In this document: positions 34,139 through 44,978 of the stretch, piece by piece
Position numbering within the stretch: the first letter of the stretch is position 1
How the letters are laid out: every line of letters begins with the position of its first letter
Position numbers and translations under genes: made by a program
NCBI GenBank assembly: GCA_037178855.1
Contig: JASJZC010000006.1
Coordinates: 7,730,501-7,794,500 of the forward strand
Direction of reading: 5' to 3'
DNA: 64,000 bases
Source: Oscheius sp. JU75
Lineage: Eukaryota; Nematoda; Chromadorea; Rhabditida; Rhabditidae
Notes under the pieces: model-generated
Seen by the model: only the letters and a program-made list of their open reading frames with translations
Told to the model about the DNA's origin: nothing
Database searches by the model: none

Positions 34139-36027
34139 AAAATAACTGGCTTTCAATGCGCTGTCTATCAACCCGGCATGAACGTTGCTGTTCATTCATT
34201 GCCAGTATGTTACATTTAGCAGTGGGTCGTGCAAGGAACATTTTAATGGACTCCTCTTTCAACTTCCCGTCTGAATAGAGCACTCTTGACACAATATCCA
34301 GACAATTTCCTGCTCATCCGTACCTGGCTCTCTCTCACCCTTATCTCCTCCTCCAATCAGCGCCAATTGTTTGAAGTTTAGAGAGCTTTAAAATGGGCTC
34401 ACTAAATCAGTTGGCCAGAGGGTGGGTGGTGACGCCTACTATTTACCAGAAATATATAGCCGATGGCTATCTGTGATCTCCCAGAACTCTTTCCGAGTTT
34501 TCTATATTGGTCCAACCCACGTTTCGTCCTCTCACAATGGCACAATTGTTTGGGGGGACTTGCCAACTTTTAGAATCCGTTTTGGAACTTGCTTTTGTGT
34601 CAGAATGCTCGCCAGATTTGTAACCTGATCTTGCTTGTTCTCTGTTCAAGTGCTTTTTGTTGACTGCGTCAGATTGTCTGGACGTGACAGCCCGGAATCG
34701 GTAGCCAGATATTGAAAGATGCTTAGTCATTCTTTGAGAGTATATATCCAAATTGTGTCTCTTACCTCCGAAGCATGGACTTCTCTGGTTGGTTAGGCCA
34801 GCAAGATACCTGCGCCTACAACAGATGTTTTTTTGCTTTTATTCTAGCTGCACGTCCCTTCCAAATCCTAAAGAAAAGCTTCCAAAAAAAGCTCTTCGAC
34901 TTTACTGTTCTCTTACTGTTCTTTACCGACTTTACTATTCTTTTCATCACTCTATTTCATATAAAAGGTACTAACGAGAACAACTAACTGGATAACTTTT
35001 AAACTATAGTGACTTGTAAAATGACCTATCAGCATTGGTGTATCTGTTTTCACATAGAAAACACCGGAGCACCAATACCGAGGAACTGTAACAACAACTG
35101 TAGATGCGATAAAGGCCCAGAAATGAACCACAGAGATTTTCCAAAGAATCAGATTTAACCCTATCAGTTTACATTAGGATCGTTTGTTGCTAGAGTAACG
35201 AAGGTCACAAGTGGTGTAATTTACATCTTTATTCAGTTGCAGTATCTAATACTTCTTAATTGCAGTTTGAACTTTTTTGAAGTTTCAATACTTAGCGAGG
35301 TTTCAATGTTGTATTTCTAAATCCGTTGTTTCTGATAGAGCAATAAAAACAAGGACTATTAGGAAATTGCGAAAAAAAAGGTGAAAAAGTGTTCGTGCAT
35401 CATCAAAGTGCAATAGATGTCCCGGATTCCTCATCAGAAAGGCCATCGAATGCCATCCTTACAGATGACAAACTCGTCCGCGAGTTCCGAAGCTTCCTTG
35501 GTTAATTGGTCAATAGACTCTAAACCATGTTATTCTGACTTTCAGTATTACCTTCGTTGATCCATTAGAAAGCAATTTTTTCCTTTCTCTATACCCCCTC
35601 CCTCCTGCTCACATAAATGAAAATGGGTCGGGGGACAGCCACGTAAAGAGAGCCACGATGACTTTCAGGTAGCTCGAGTGGTTAGGGAGCCTCGTAAAGG
35701 GAGATCTTTAGTAGCGGTGACATCTGGCTTCATAGACGCGACAGTGTGTAAACTCAGCTGATTCACTTTTGCTTCTAACCGCCTCGGTTTTGTAGCTTTT
35801 CCTGTTTGTGAAATGACTGAAAGAGCGCAGCGCGCTGATTGTGAGCCAGCGGGGCAGTCAATGAAACTATCGTGTAAATTAAATGTTTCCGAGCGGACAC
35901 TATATACATAAGTCCTAGAAAAATACCTAATCTCATTATAGATTCGTTTCTGTCTCACCCTTCCATTTATATCCGTTTAAACAATGCTAATCTTGTTACA
36001 TGAAACCTCCTGTGTTATTTTAGGGAT

Positions 36028-36115
36028 CAAGATGGCCGTCTTTAACTTTTTGATGTTCTACAAAGTTGCAGAAGAGGTTAAGTGCTACAACTTTGTAAAG
36101 CATCAAACAGACATA
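36028..36115. repeat. Dispersed hairpin element, copy 10
   Basis: TTGATGTTCTACAAAGTTGC then GTGCTACAACTTTGTAAAGC, close to a perfect stem with a short loop. Confidence 0.65.
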
Positions 36116-36313
36116 AAATCATGGCTTAGCCAGGAAAAACACCTCATAACCTTGCGTAGTTTCACACTGAAAGCCGGATAATCTCTCCCATACCATCTCG
36201 GGTATTGGCTGGTTAGCTTTAGATTTTACCCTATCAATTTCAAATCTATTTTTCGGTTTTTAAAAAGTTTCTATCCAAAAGTTTCAGAGAGTCCCAGATG
36301 ATCTGATGAGCGA

Positions 36314-39300
36314 ATGTTCTTCCTGTTTAAGCTGCTCTTACAGTCAGCTGTCCTTCAAACCTCTCTCGCACAGACACCCCATCTACCGGACGAGGAGGTA
36401 CCCTTTCATGTTCTGTTCCTTCTTTTCGACTTTTCAGGCCTATTACTGGAAGTTCTATGCTCAAAATAAAAAAATTCTAGCGGGTCTAAGAGAGCGCTAC
36501 AAAGAGGTGATAAAAAAGAGCTTTTGGACTTTCTCACAGCGAGCTTATACTAACATTTTTGAACAGGGGTGTGTGGAATGCTGCGCACCAACCCTTACTT
36601 TAGTCATAGACTTCAATCGCTGCGTTTCGAAGCGCAAGAGCTGGTGCGCAGCCTTTAGACAACGGCATATTCTAGTTTGTGATACCAATAACAAAACTAC
36701 TTTCAGGACAACAAGATATTCCATCAGATGATGATCCATCAGGGAACAGAATATCCTGTAAGTTTCGAAGCAGGCCAAACAGAGATGGCTATCATGTCGC
36801 CCCATGCTTGCGCTGCTCAACAGCATGCACGGGCCGTTCCTGACTTCGTTTTGGGACACGTTTGAATTTTTTGGCGGAAAGTCAAATTGAAAAAACCAAA
36901 CAGGTTCTGAGACGAATGTCGGGTCGCTCCCCGCGCATTCTGTTTACAAACGGCCCGTTCGGCTATGTCTGGGCTGAATGTGCATTGGACTTCAACTCAT
37001 AATACGAACAGCGTACTGACAGGAGTATTGTACTGGAAGTCTAAATGCGCAGCCTGTATGTTCTATTAGTTTCTGCGCTCTCCCACGATTTGGTCACAAT
37101 CAGTTGCCATTTTAGGAATACCAAGACACCCAGATGGATGTGGAAGATGTCCACTGTACGAGCGACAAGAACATTATTGAGAAGCTGCTGGGCAACTACC
37201 AGTCCTTCAGAACACCCTCCGAGACGGGAGTTATCGTCTGGATCGAGGTAGTCTCTTCAAAAAAAATGTAGACAGAAAGAGGGATCCACAGGTCTGGGTC
37301 CAAGAAGTGAACTCTGTCAACGAGATAACCTCGGACTTTGACATGGACATCTACGTGACAGAGCTCTGGTTGGACAACGCCTTGAAGTACGAGCACCTGA
37401 ACCCGTGCAAGTACAATCTTTCTCTGAACTCGGAGGCAAGTTCTTAACTTATCATTTTCAGTGGAAAATTTAGATTCTGGACCAGATCTGGAAGCCGAAC
37501 ACTGTCTTCATCAATAGCAAATCGGCCAGCATTCACAAGTCGCCCTTCAAGAACGTCTTCCTGATGATCTATCCGAACGGAACAGTTTGGGTCAACTACC
37601 GAGTTCAGGTCAAAGGTAGGATCGTGCTTTTGATTACCCTCGCATTCACAAAGATATCTCTCTACTACTCCTAAAGCACAACGGTGTCCGTCCGTTCGCC
37701 AGTCTGTGAGCACGAAACAAAAGCGATTCAACTATGTTGCCCAGAAGTTGCGTTGTCCAGAAAAAGTTGTTGCCAATATGGAGCGGCAAGTCAACTTTAA
37801 ATGTGCTTCAGAACTTTGTTTTTGTCCCACTGAAGCCACTGGGTGTCTTTTGTTACTACGGAGTGGCGGTACATGTTTGAAATTCGTGGCTTTTTTATTA
37901 CTCTGTTGGGGTCTCGAAACGAATTTGGTCACCGTAGCTGCTAAGAACTCTAAGAACAGAAAGAGTACAGAGGCAGAGACTCTGCTGTTATTTCAGGACC
38001 CTGCAGCATGGACTTCAGTGCCTTCCCGATGGACCAACAGTCTTGCCATCTCACACTCGAGTCATTCAGCTACAACAATCAGGAAGTGGACATGCAGTGG
38101 GCCAACTGGACCATCCCGTTGTCGTTGCTCAAGAAGGAGATTGTCCTCCCGGACTTTGTCCTTTCCAACTATTCGACGGTCTTGAAACACGAGGTAGGTT
38201 ATTCTTTCTATTGTTTTGAAAAAAATCCTCAGATCTATCCCGCCGGGGTCTGGAATGAACTGACCATGACTTTCATCTTCTCGAGACGGTACGGCTGGTA
38301 CATCTTCCAGGCCTACATTCCCACCTACCTCACCATTTTCATCAGGTTCCTTGAAACTTCTACAATCGAGAAGAACTCTTTCAGTTGGATCAGTTTCTGC
38401 CTCGGTCCCAAGATGATTCCGGCACGAACGATGCTCGGAGTTAACTCTCTCCTCGCCCTGACCTTCCAGTTCGGAAATATCATGAGGAATCTGCCGAGGG
38501 TCAGCTATGTCAAGGCTCTGGATGTCTGGATGCTCGTCTGTCTGACCTTTGTCTTCTGTTCGCTCCTTGAGTTGGCCTTGGTTGGAGCCATGAGTGCGAA
38601 GAATGAGGTAGTCTCTGTCATCTTGTCTCAGCTTTACACCTTCTTCAGAAAACACAGGCCAGTTCGTCGAATAGACAGTCAAGAACAGCCTCTTCCGTTC
38701 ACAACTCTCCGAGGATTTGTAGAAATCACGTGCCGTCCGATTCCCCCCATGGGTTCAGAAACTACGGGTCAACAGGTAGTGAGGAGGGATTGGAATGGGA
38801 CATGTGAAATTTAGATACCGACGTCAGAATGAGGAAAAAACTCATCTTGACAGCTACTGGAAGCTTGACACGGAACAACAACAAGGAGTACACGAGGTAC
38901 TCTTATAGAAGCTTTTACTTTACAGATATGTGCAATGTGTCGCAATTTTCGACGTTCTGAAATGTTGTAGAACAAATTTAGGGCTACAACTTTACAGAAC
39001 ATCGGAAACCTCAAAGCTGCTGTCTTGACCCTAAAAATCACATTTTTGGTGATCTGCATAGCCTGGTCTGTAAGCAGCGCGCCGCAAGGTAGACTAGCTT
39101 GCCAGGACCTTGAGCGTACAAACCAAGCTTGAAACATGGATCATTGTTCACGTCCTCCATCCAATCTACTCTGGCCGTAAATTATCAAAAGTCGAGTCTG
39201 ACTTGGCCGAAGCTGGGTTTCGCGCAGCCTCCAACCAAGGTCAGCTCCAGGAGCGAAGAGAATGCAAGAGTGCCCAATTTTCGGGCAGTTTCACAATACC

Positions 39301-39547
39301 TTTGACTTTTGTTCAAACTTTTACAGTAAAATATTGTTCCAGAATCCAAGACAAGGATCTACTGCTGGACGGCAGTGAGGAGACCTCCTTCACCAAGACC
39401 GAGCCTTGTTTCTCCTCGATCGAACGCGAACGACCACCTCGATGGACACCCGACAAGATCGACCGAGTCAGCATTGTGGCCTTTCCCTCCCTCTTCACCC
39501 TCTTCAATATTATCTACTGGGGCTACTACCTCAGTTTCGCCGAATGA
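36314..39547 (+). CDS. Cys-loop ligand-gated anion channel subunit (nematode LGC type)
   Basis: Pentameric neurotransmitter receptor subunit in the plasma membrane. Twelve exons (36314-36397, 36438-36506, 36707-36757, 37116-37247, 37292-37435, 37474-37615, 37997-38193, 38233-38345, 38385-38607, 38649-38775, 38815-38896, 39343-39547) close in frame to 522 residues. A signal peptide ([14 protein letters not shown]) is followed by the ligand-binding domain with the 13-residue Cys loop [17 protein letters not shown]1 contains [14 protein letters not shown]. The M1-M2 loop and pore read [20 protein letters not shown]: the PAR motif is typical of chloride-selective members. TM3 follows, then a Ser/Arg-rich cytoplasmic loop, and TM4 ends [14 protein letters not shown]. 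Intron 5 has a GC donor (GCAAGT). The natural ligand cannot be read from the sequence; amine- or GABA-like ligands are known in related nematode subunits. Confidence 0.93.
36583..36654. repeat. Foldback element with TGCGCACCAAC ends
   Basis: Seventy-two bp from CTGCGCACCAACCC to AGAGCTGGTGCGCAG. Shortest clean copy of the family, in intron 2 of the channel gene. Confidence 0.65.
37701..37872. repeat. Dispersed 170-bp repeat, copy B
   Basis: Partner of 14666-14840, in intron 6 of the channel gene. Both copies keep ATGTTG(C/T)CCAGAAGC-like and GTCTTTTGTTACTACG words. Confidence 0.6.
38942..39040. repeat. Dispersed hairpin element, copy 11
   Basis: GACGTTCTGAAATGTTGTAG, spacer, GGGCTACAACTTTACAGAAC, then CTGCTGTCTTGACCC. 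In intron 11 of the channel gene. Confidence 0.65.
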
Positions 39548-39786
39548 CCAAACCCAATTGGTGCCCTTCCCATCCTCGATTCAAATTTTTGCTCAACTTT
39601 TCAAACATTATAAAGATTACTTCCAATTGGCGCGTGTCCAGGGGTGGTCGTTTCCTATTTTAGCGCGTGAACCGCCCCATAATCCATCAACAGATGTCAG
39701 CTGGCTTATCAATCGCACGGCGAAAACCTCTTCCGGACACTTATTATTGCTATGTACAAAGCTGGAGTGAAAAGAAGTTACAGAGG

Positions 39787-40070
39787 TCAGTTGGGATGAT
39801 CACCGAAGGCTGGACCGAACTTGTCCAACGGATCGTCTTCCGAATCTTTGTCCCGAACGTCGTCTTTCTGGACATCTGAAGAGCCGTGAAGTACTGCTAT
39901 CACCGGACTGCCTGAAATAAAAAAAAATTATGAAGGAACAACGGTAGAGGATATCTACCTTCTATCGTGCCGTGAAAAATCTGTGGGGTCATGTCGACGG
40001 GAAAGGGGTACGAGGAGACGAGCTGAAGGATAGCTGCCAGGAAGAGCAGAGCCAGTTTCAGAGGTTGCAT
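39787..40070 (-). CDS. Small secreted peptide precursor, 78 residues
   Basis: I do not recognise the family. Two exons (39959-40070 and 39787-39911) join through a 47-nt GT-AG intron in frame. Residues 1-20 are a clear signal peptide (MQPLKLALLFLAAILQLVSS) with a likely cut after VSS. The mature part of about 58 residues starts YPFPVDMTPQIFHG, has no Cys, and ends in an Asp-rich segment (KDSEDDPLDKFGPAFG). No dibasic processing sites flank a repeated peptide, so a classic neuropeptide precursor is not supported. It lies 240 bp from the convergent channel gene. It may be a short secreted protein of nematode-restricted type. Confidence 0.75.
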
Positions 40071-40225
40071 AATCTGTCAAGGGGACTGGATGGAAAGAGA
40101 TAGGTAGTGCTGAAAAGCAGGTAGAATCTTTGACAAAACTGTTGAGAGGGGGAAAGTTTTACGCTCTCGGTCAGAAATAGTAGGGCTCAAACAAATGCTC
40201 AAAAAAAAATTGCGAACGAGGTTTA

Positions 40226-40338
40226 AAGGGTCAAGGCAGCATTTTTGAGATTTCTGATGTACTACGAAGAGGTAGAGCAAATTATGGGCTACACCTCTGC
40301 AGAACATCGTAGTGTTTGAAAATTTCTCCTTAGGTCTA
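40226..40338. repeat. Dispersed hairpin element, copy 12 (both outer arms kept)
   Basis: Begins GGGTCAAGGCAGCATTTTTG, which is the inverse of the usual right end, so this copy shows that the whole element of about 110 bp is one long palindrome. The centre is TCTGATGTACTACGAAG then CTCTGCAGAACATCG. Confidence 0.65.
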
Positions 40339-40402
40339 AAACATAGAAGGCGATGTCAGGGGCGCAGGAATCTCTTTCCACACGGCAAGCACAAGAATGA
40401 AC

Positions 40403-40478
40403 CCAAGACCTTATTTTTAAACACCCAGCTGTTCTGCAAAGTCATCAGAAACGCGAAAAAAGTTGTCTTGATAACGAA
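40403..40478. repeat. Dispersed hairpin element, copy 13 (centre deleted)
   Basis: Keeps CAAGACCTTATTTTTAAAC, GTTCTGCAAAG and GTTGTCTTGA but has lost part of the stem. Confidence 0.35.
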
Positions 40479-40938
40479 AACTTGGAAGAGAGGATGGTCG
40501 TCTTTTGGAACCCGTGCAGTACTGAGCCAAAACGGCTGACTCAAAATGCCGAACCGTGGTTCCGATAATGGGCGGGAATCGGTCAGGCGCCGCGAAGTCG
40601 GCCTGTCACATCGGACATCAGACCGAGAGTAGCACAAGATGGATGAGGGCGAAGCGAATCACGATACGAGGTCTCTGTCAGATGAGAGATGAAAGAGCCG
40701 AACCGCTGTGTTGCCCTTACAACCCCCGGCAGATGCCTTATGTAGCTGCCCGAAGTTTTATGGAGATGGAAGACGCCACAATATGAAAAGGACGACCGGC
40801 CAAGGTCTCCTTTTCTCACACAAAAACACCCGGCCAGATGTTGGTTTTGTCATGATTGACAGTCTCTGTGATCAGCGTGAAAGATGATGAAGGCTGCGTA
40901 AGATTGACCAGACAACTGTATTTATTTGTGGGAGATAG
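40479..40938. other. Intergenic, no gene seen
   Basis: Open frames are present on both strands but none has family features or splice support. Confidence 0.4.
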
Positions 40939-43498
40939 TTAGGAACAGTTCCAATGGATATCTGGTCGGAAGACACTGCGAACGCTGCAACCCAGTCGGT
41001 CAATTAAGGTGCGTGCACCGAGGAACTTGTCCAGAAGACGATCGTCACATTGAGATGGGGAGAACCATTTGGACAAGTCCTCATACGACTTTGGTGGCAC
41101 GTCTCGACTCCGGAGACGTCGACACAGCTCGCAGTAATAGGTGTTTCTGGCAGCTGACACCACTCTGAAAATGATATGATTTTTTCTATAAAGCGAATTC
41201 GGGATCCATTGAATATGCACGGCAATTGGAGTTGGTGCAAAGTGCAAATTGGCTGCAGAAACATAAGTGACGTTTTGACAGATTGACAAACTGTGTTGAA
41301 GTGGACAGAGAAGTGTGGCACAGCATGTCCGAGATGATATCTCTATTTTAAAATTTCCTCGCGTCTCTGTCTGTCTGTCTGTCTGAAGCCAATATTGCCA
41401 ATTAGTGAGCACTATTTTGTGCGCACACTAATTGTTGGCAAGTCAAGCCAAATCGAGTCAGTTCGGGAGACAGCTTCGTTGGGGAAACGTTGCTCCTGTC
41501 ACGGTACCTCGATTGGAGGGAATGCGGACAGCTTGAAGTGGGAGGAAATGGTCACGACAGTTGGACAGAAGGAAGTAGAAATCGAGCAGTTTTGGAAGAA
41601 TCAGATTATTACTGGCATTGAGCCCCAAGGGGCGTTAGCATTACTTGCTCTCCAAATCCTAGGAGCTACAATTCAGGCGTTTTGCTAAGAAAACTTTTGT
41701 TTGTTCCTATATTTGCAAACTAGAAACTTTTTGTGTTTTAAGCCAAAGGAACAATAATTAGCAATATAGGTATTACTGATTGCTTTTGGACAAAACCACT
41801 TTTGAATTTTCCGATGTTCTACAATGTTGTAACCTTTTATCTGCTCTACAACTTTGCAGAATATCGAAAATCTCGATGATGCTGTAATGACACTGAAAAC
41901 ATCGGATTTCGGCTACCTTCGGCAACTGATCTGACTACCAATCTGCTTCAATGGCTATGAGCTCACCGATAGTTCTGTCTCCATCGATGATAGCCAAGAT
42001 ATTCTGTCTTGTTGTTGCTCACTCTCTTCAAATGGTCGACCAACTCTTCCACTGTTTGGTAGTCATCAAGCGCGATGTAAGCACTGTCCGGGATCTGAAT
42101 TAGTCATGGACGAAAAAATCCAACTGACAGACCCCATAATTCTTGTAGTAGCCCCTCTTGATAACAATAGGCACGGCCATGTACGACTGTAGACTGTTCC
42201 AGAGCTTTTCGGTCACGTAATCAGGACAATTTGAATTCTCTAAGGCCATGTAGAACTTGTAAGGGAGGAGGGCTTCCACTCGACAGTCGCCAGTCTCAGA
42301 ATAACGACCACATGAGGGTAGGGGCTCTCCACATTCTCCCCAGATTTTTAGCTGCAAATGGACTGTGAGCTAAATGAAAAAAGGGATAACCTCCAACCCC
42401 TTGTCTCTAATCAGCTTGATCATCTCGATTCTCCTGTTGTCTGTCACACAGTTCGAGCCCAGCCAAGCAGCCATCTCCACCTTTTTGTTCCAAATCGCTT
42501 CAAGATCAACTTCAGCCGCTTCAATCGGTGCCAATTGACCATAAGGATCCCAGACGTCTGACTCTGTCCTGTACGTCATCGTCCAGTTTATGTAATCTGA
42601 GCAGACTGAACGTTACTAAACAAAGATTGTGGTTCTGTTAGGTTTTTTAAGTATATACTCGAATTGATTATCGCGTGCACAGAGATTACAGCGACATCAC
42701 AGTATAGGGTGACAAGTCGAAAGTAGGCAACCAGAAAGAAATAGAATAAGCGGATAGGCAGGGAATACCAGAAAGAGGCAGGAGGTTTTAACGTCTGCGA
42801 GTCATTTCAGAGCTTATTCCTTGATGAATACGAATGAGTTTCTGTTTTTAACGTTGTGTCACAAGGAAGTTAAATTGTTTAAGTGCCTTGGGTCACTCCA
42901 CTAGAGACTAGTTGTCAGAATATATTGACCTGAACAGATTTAGAAGAACTGGATAAGCTAGTCAGTTGGAAAGGTAGAGGAGCAGAGAGATGGTGGAAGG
43001 ATGACAAGGCATGTGAAAATTTAGCCGGCTCACTGGGACAGGGGAGTTTTTAGGCAGGTAAACATGGAGAAGATCTAGATAGATTGCTATGAACTCACGT
43101 TCCGGAATATTGATAGTCTCGTGAATCGGAGACTCCATAGTGATCCAAACGTAGACTTGTTCCGATCTCCGTGGATACGAGGAAACTTTGAACGAGCGCG
43201 CGTGGAAGAGTACAGCATCGGCCACGTAGTGATCCCTTGGATCCTTGGTCAATTGACACCAGGCCTTGAAGCCTTAGTTTGACACAACTAGAACGGGTAC
43301 CTTGAATTCAGGACAGGCGGAAAACACGTAATTCGGATCGTGGTCTTCTGCAGTATCCAGAATGAGAATCGAGTCATTGGGCCTGCTTCTCCAACGATGG
43401 TATTGCAGCTCATAAGGGCTCGTTCTTTGGATATAATAGACGGAACATATTGTCACGTAGACCACGAGGAAATAGGCGAAGAATCTGTTGGAAATCAT
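40939..43498 (-). CDS. Alpha-1,3-fucosyltransferase (GT10)
   Basis: Golgi type II membrane enzyme that transfers fucose from GDP-fucose to N-acetylglucosamine-containing glycans. Six exons (43301-43498, 43099-43264, 42391-42596, 42133-42351, 41967-42094, 40939-41164) close in frame to 380 residues. A short cytoplasmic tail is followed by one membrane anchor (FFAYFLVVYVTICSVYY). The family's donor-binding core is clear: INWTMTYRTESDVWDPYG, then YKFYMALENSNCPDYVTEKL, then WNSLQSYMAVPIVI. The C-terminus has the Cys-rich end CELCRRLRSRDVPPKSYEDL. All expected GT10 motifs are intact, so it is probably active. The 802-bp last intron holds hairpin copy 14. The start is the only Met before the anchor. 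Core or antenna fucosylation cannot be distinguished by eye. Confidence 0.93.
41793..41898. repeat. Dispersed hairpin element, copy 14
   Basis: CCGATGTTCTACAATGTTGT, spacer, CTACAACTTTGCAGAATATC, then GATGCTGTAATGACAC. In the last fucosyltransferase intron. Confidence 0.65.
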
Positions 43499-44978
43499 TG
43501 GTTCGTGCTGGATGACTGAAGCCCCTGATGACTCACAAGGCTTCCTAGTTCTGTCACTATTACTAGAAAATTAGCTACTTCGAAAATTCTGTCACGGCTG
43601 TCTGCCGGCCAAAAAATGTCTTTAGAGGAATAGAAAGTTACCTGGATACTCTGCTCACGCTCGGGAAATGTCGTTTCTCGCCTTTCATGCGGCAAGAGAG
43701 GAATGAGGAAACGGCAATCAGCACGTGATTCGATTGGAGAGTTACCTGGCTGCCAATTAACTTCAGCCGTCTCCTACAGGGCAAGCGAAGTCGTCTGCTC
43801 TTTTTGAAAAGAATTGCTACGATTGGAACGAGGAGGACTTGTTTGCTCTTTCTGATTCATTCCTAGTACGGGAGATCCGGCAAAGGGAGTTTAAACAAGA
43901 GTGGAGTCATTCTAAATCAGCCCGTCGCTATGGGAGAGCTGTGCTTTTTTCAGAATTGCCTCATGAAGGCTTTCAACAGTATAAACTGTTGAGACTAGAA
44001 TAGTAAGAGAGAGAGAGAGAGAGAGAGAGATTGAAGGACTCGGGGAGGGGTTCCCCAGTTTGCCTACAGAGTTTGATTATCCGGTTTCCGAAGAATCTTC
44101 AGGGCGAAGATCGGAGTGTTTAGCTTGACGATGTTCTACAAAGTGGTAGATCTTTTTGAGCTCTACATCTTTGCAGAATATCGCAAAGACAGAAGATGTG
44201 GCCTTGACCCGCCCAATTTTAGCTCCGTCGAGTTTCTGTCAAAAAGGCAATTCAAATTCTCGCTACACGTTTCGAAAGAGAACTCCCCTTTTATAGTCAA
44301 ATCCTCGAAATTTTTGCTTTACAAAATGGAGATTCCTATAAACGACGATATTAGCTACGTCTTAGACTCGGGCCTGGGCTGCACACTTCACCTTCGAGTG
44401 AAAGAGAAGTTAGAAAACGCGGAGGCAGGTATGTTGTCTACTTTTATGCCTAGCAACACCAAGTTTGCAGCCGGAAACGTCATCTGATGAAGAGAAAAAG
44501 AACGTTGCTACAATTCTTCCCGGGCGATACAAGCTGTCTTCAGTTACCAGCCTTGGTCTGGACTTGATAAGACTGTTGAAGGGCCGGTAGATCCAGTTTC
44601 TACAAATATGTTGTTATTGTCGATTTGTTCAATTTTGTCATTACCCCCCCCCCCTTTTTTTATATGAATCTTCCTCCCAAACGTGTTTTCTAAGCATTTC
44701 TCAAGTTTATCGGCTCAAATATACCTCAACTTTTAATTTTGAGATTTCATAAAACTTCCGGTATATTCTCTGCAAATTTTCTCGCTCAATGCAAGCCCAG
44801 TTCGTCCCTGAGTGTAACCACCAAGTGCTGCCTATTTTGTCCCCTCACGCCTGCTGCTCTACCACTCAAAAAGAGACATCTCAGCAGTATTCTCGCTCCA
44901 TCGCCAGTCGTCTTTTGAAGTTCACTTTCTCTTTCAAAATATTTTACCTTTTCTCCTGTACAAATACTTTATTGCAGG
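43499..44978. other. Intergenic with a (GA)n microsatellite
   Basis: No supported gene. A GAGAGA run lies at 44009-44030 and hairpin copy 15 at 44112-44212. A 53-codon frame at 44325-44486 starting MEIPINDD is open but has no further support. Confidence 0.4.
44112..44212. repeat. Dispersed hairpin element, copy 15
   Basis: TTGACGATGTTCTACAAAGT then CTCTACATCTTTGCAGAATATC and GTGGCCTTGACCC. Confidence 0.6.

Larger units (their letters stand above)
32711..36313. other. Gene-poor 3.6-kb interval
   Basis: No convincing exon on either strand. Contents: the probable promoter of the TTR-like gene (32711-33050), GGCCCGG-rich patches near 33150-33330, hairpin copies 9 and 10, and an A-box-like TAGCTCGAGTGGTTAG at 35672 without a B box. 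AT-rich sequence dominates 34800-35400. Confidence 0.5.

Noticed and set aside
38062-38682. 206-codon frame on the minus strand
   Set aside because: Antisense shadow of the channel exons encoding the Cys loop and membrane helices; it has no family features.
44009-44030. GAGA microsatellite as a regulatory element
   Set aside because: A plain dinucleotide run with no nearby gene start to support a role.
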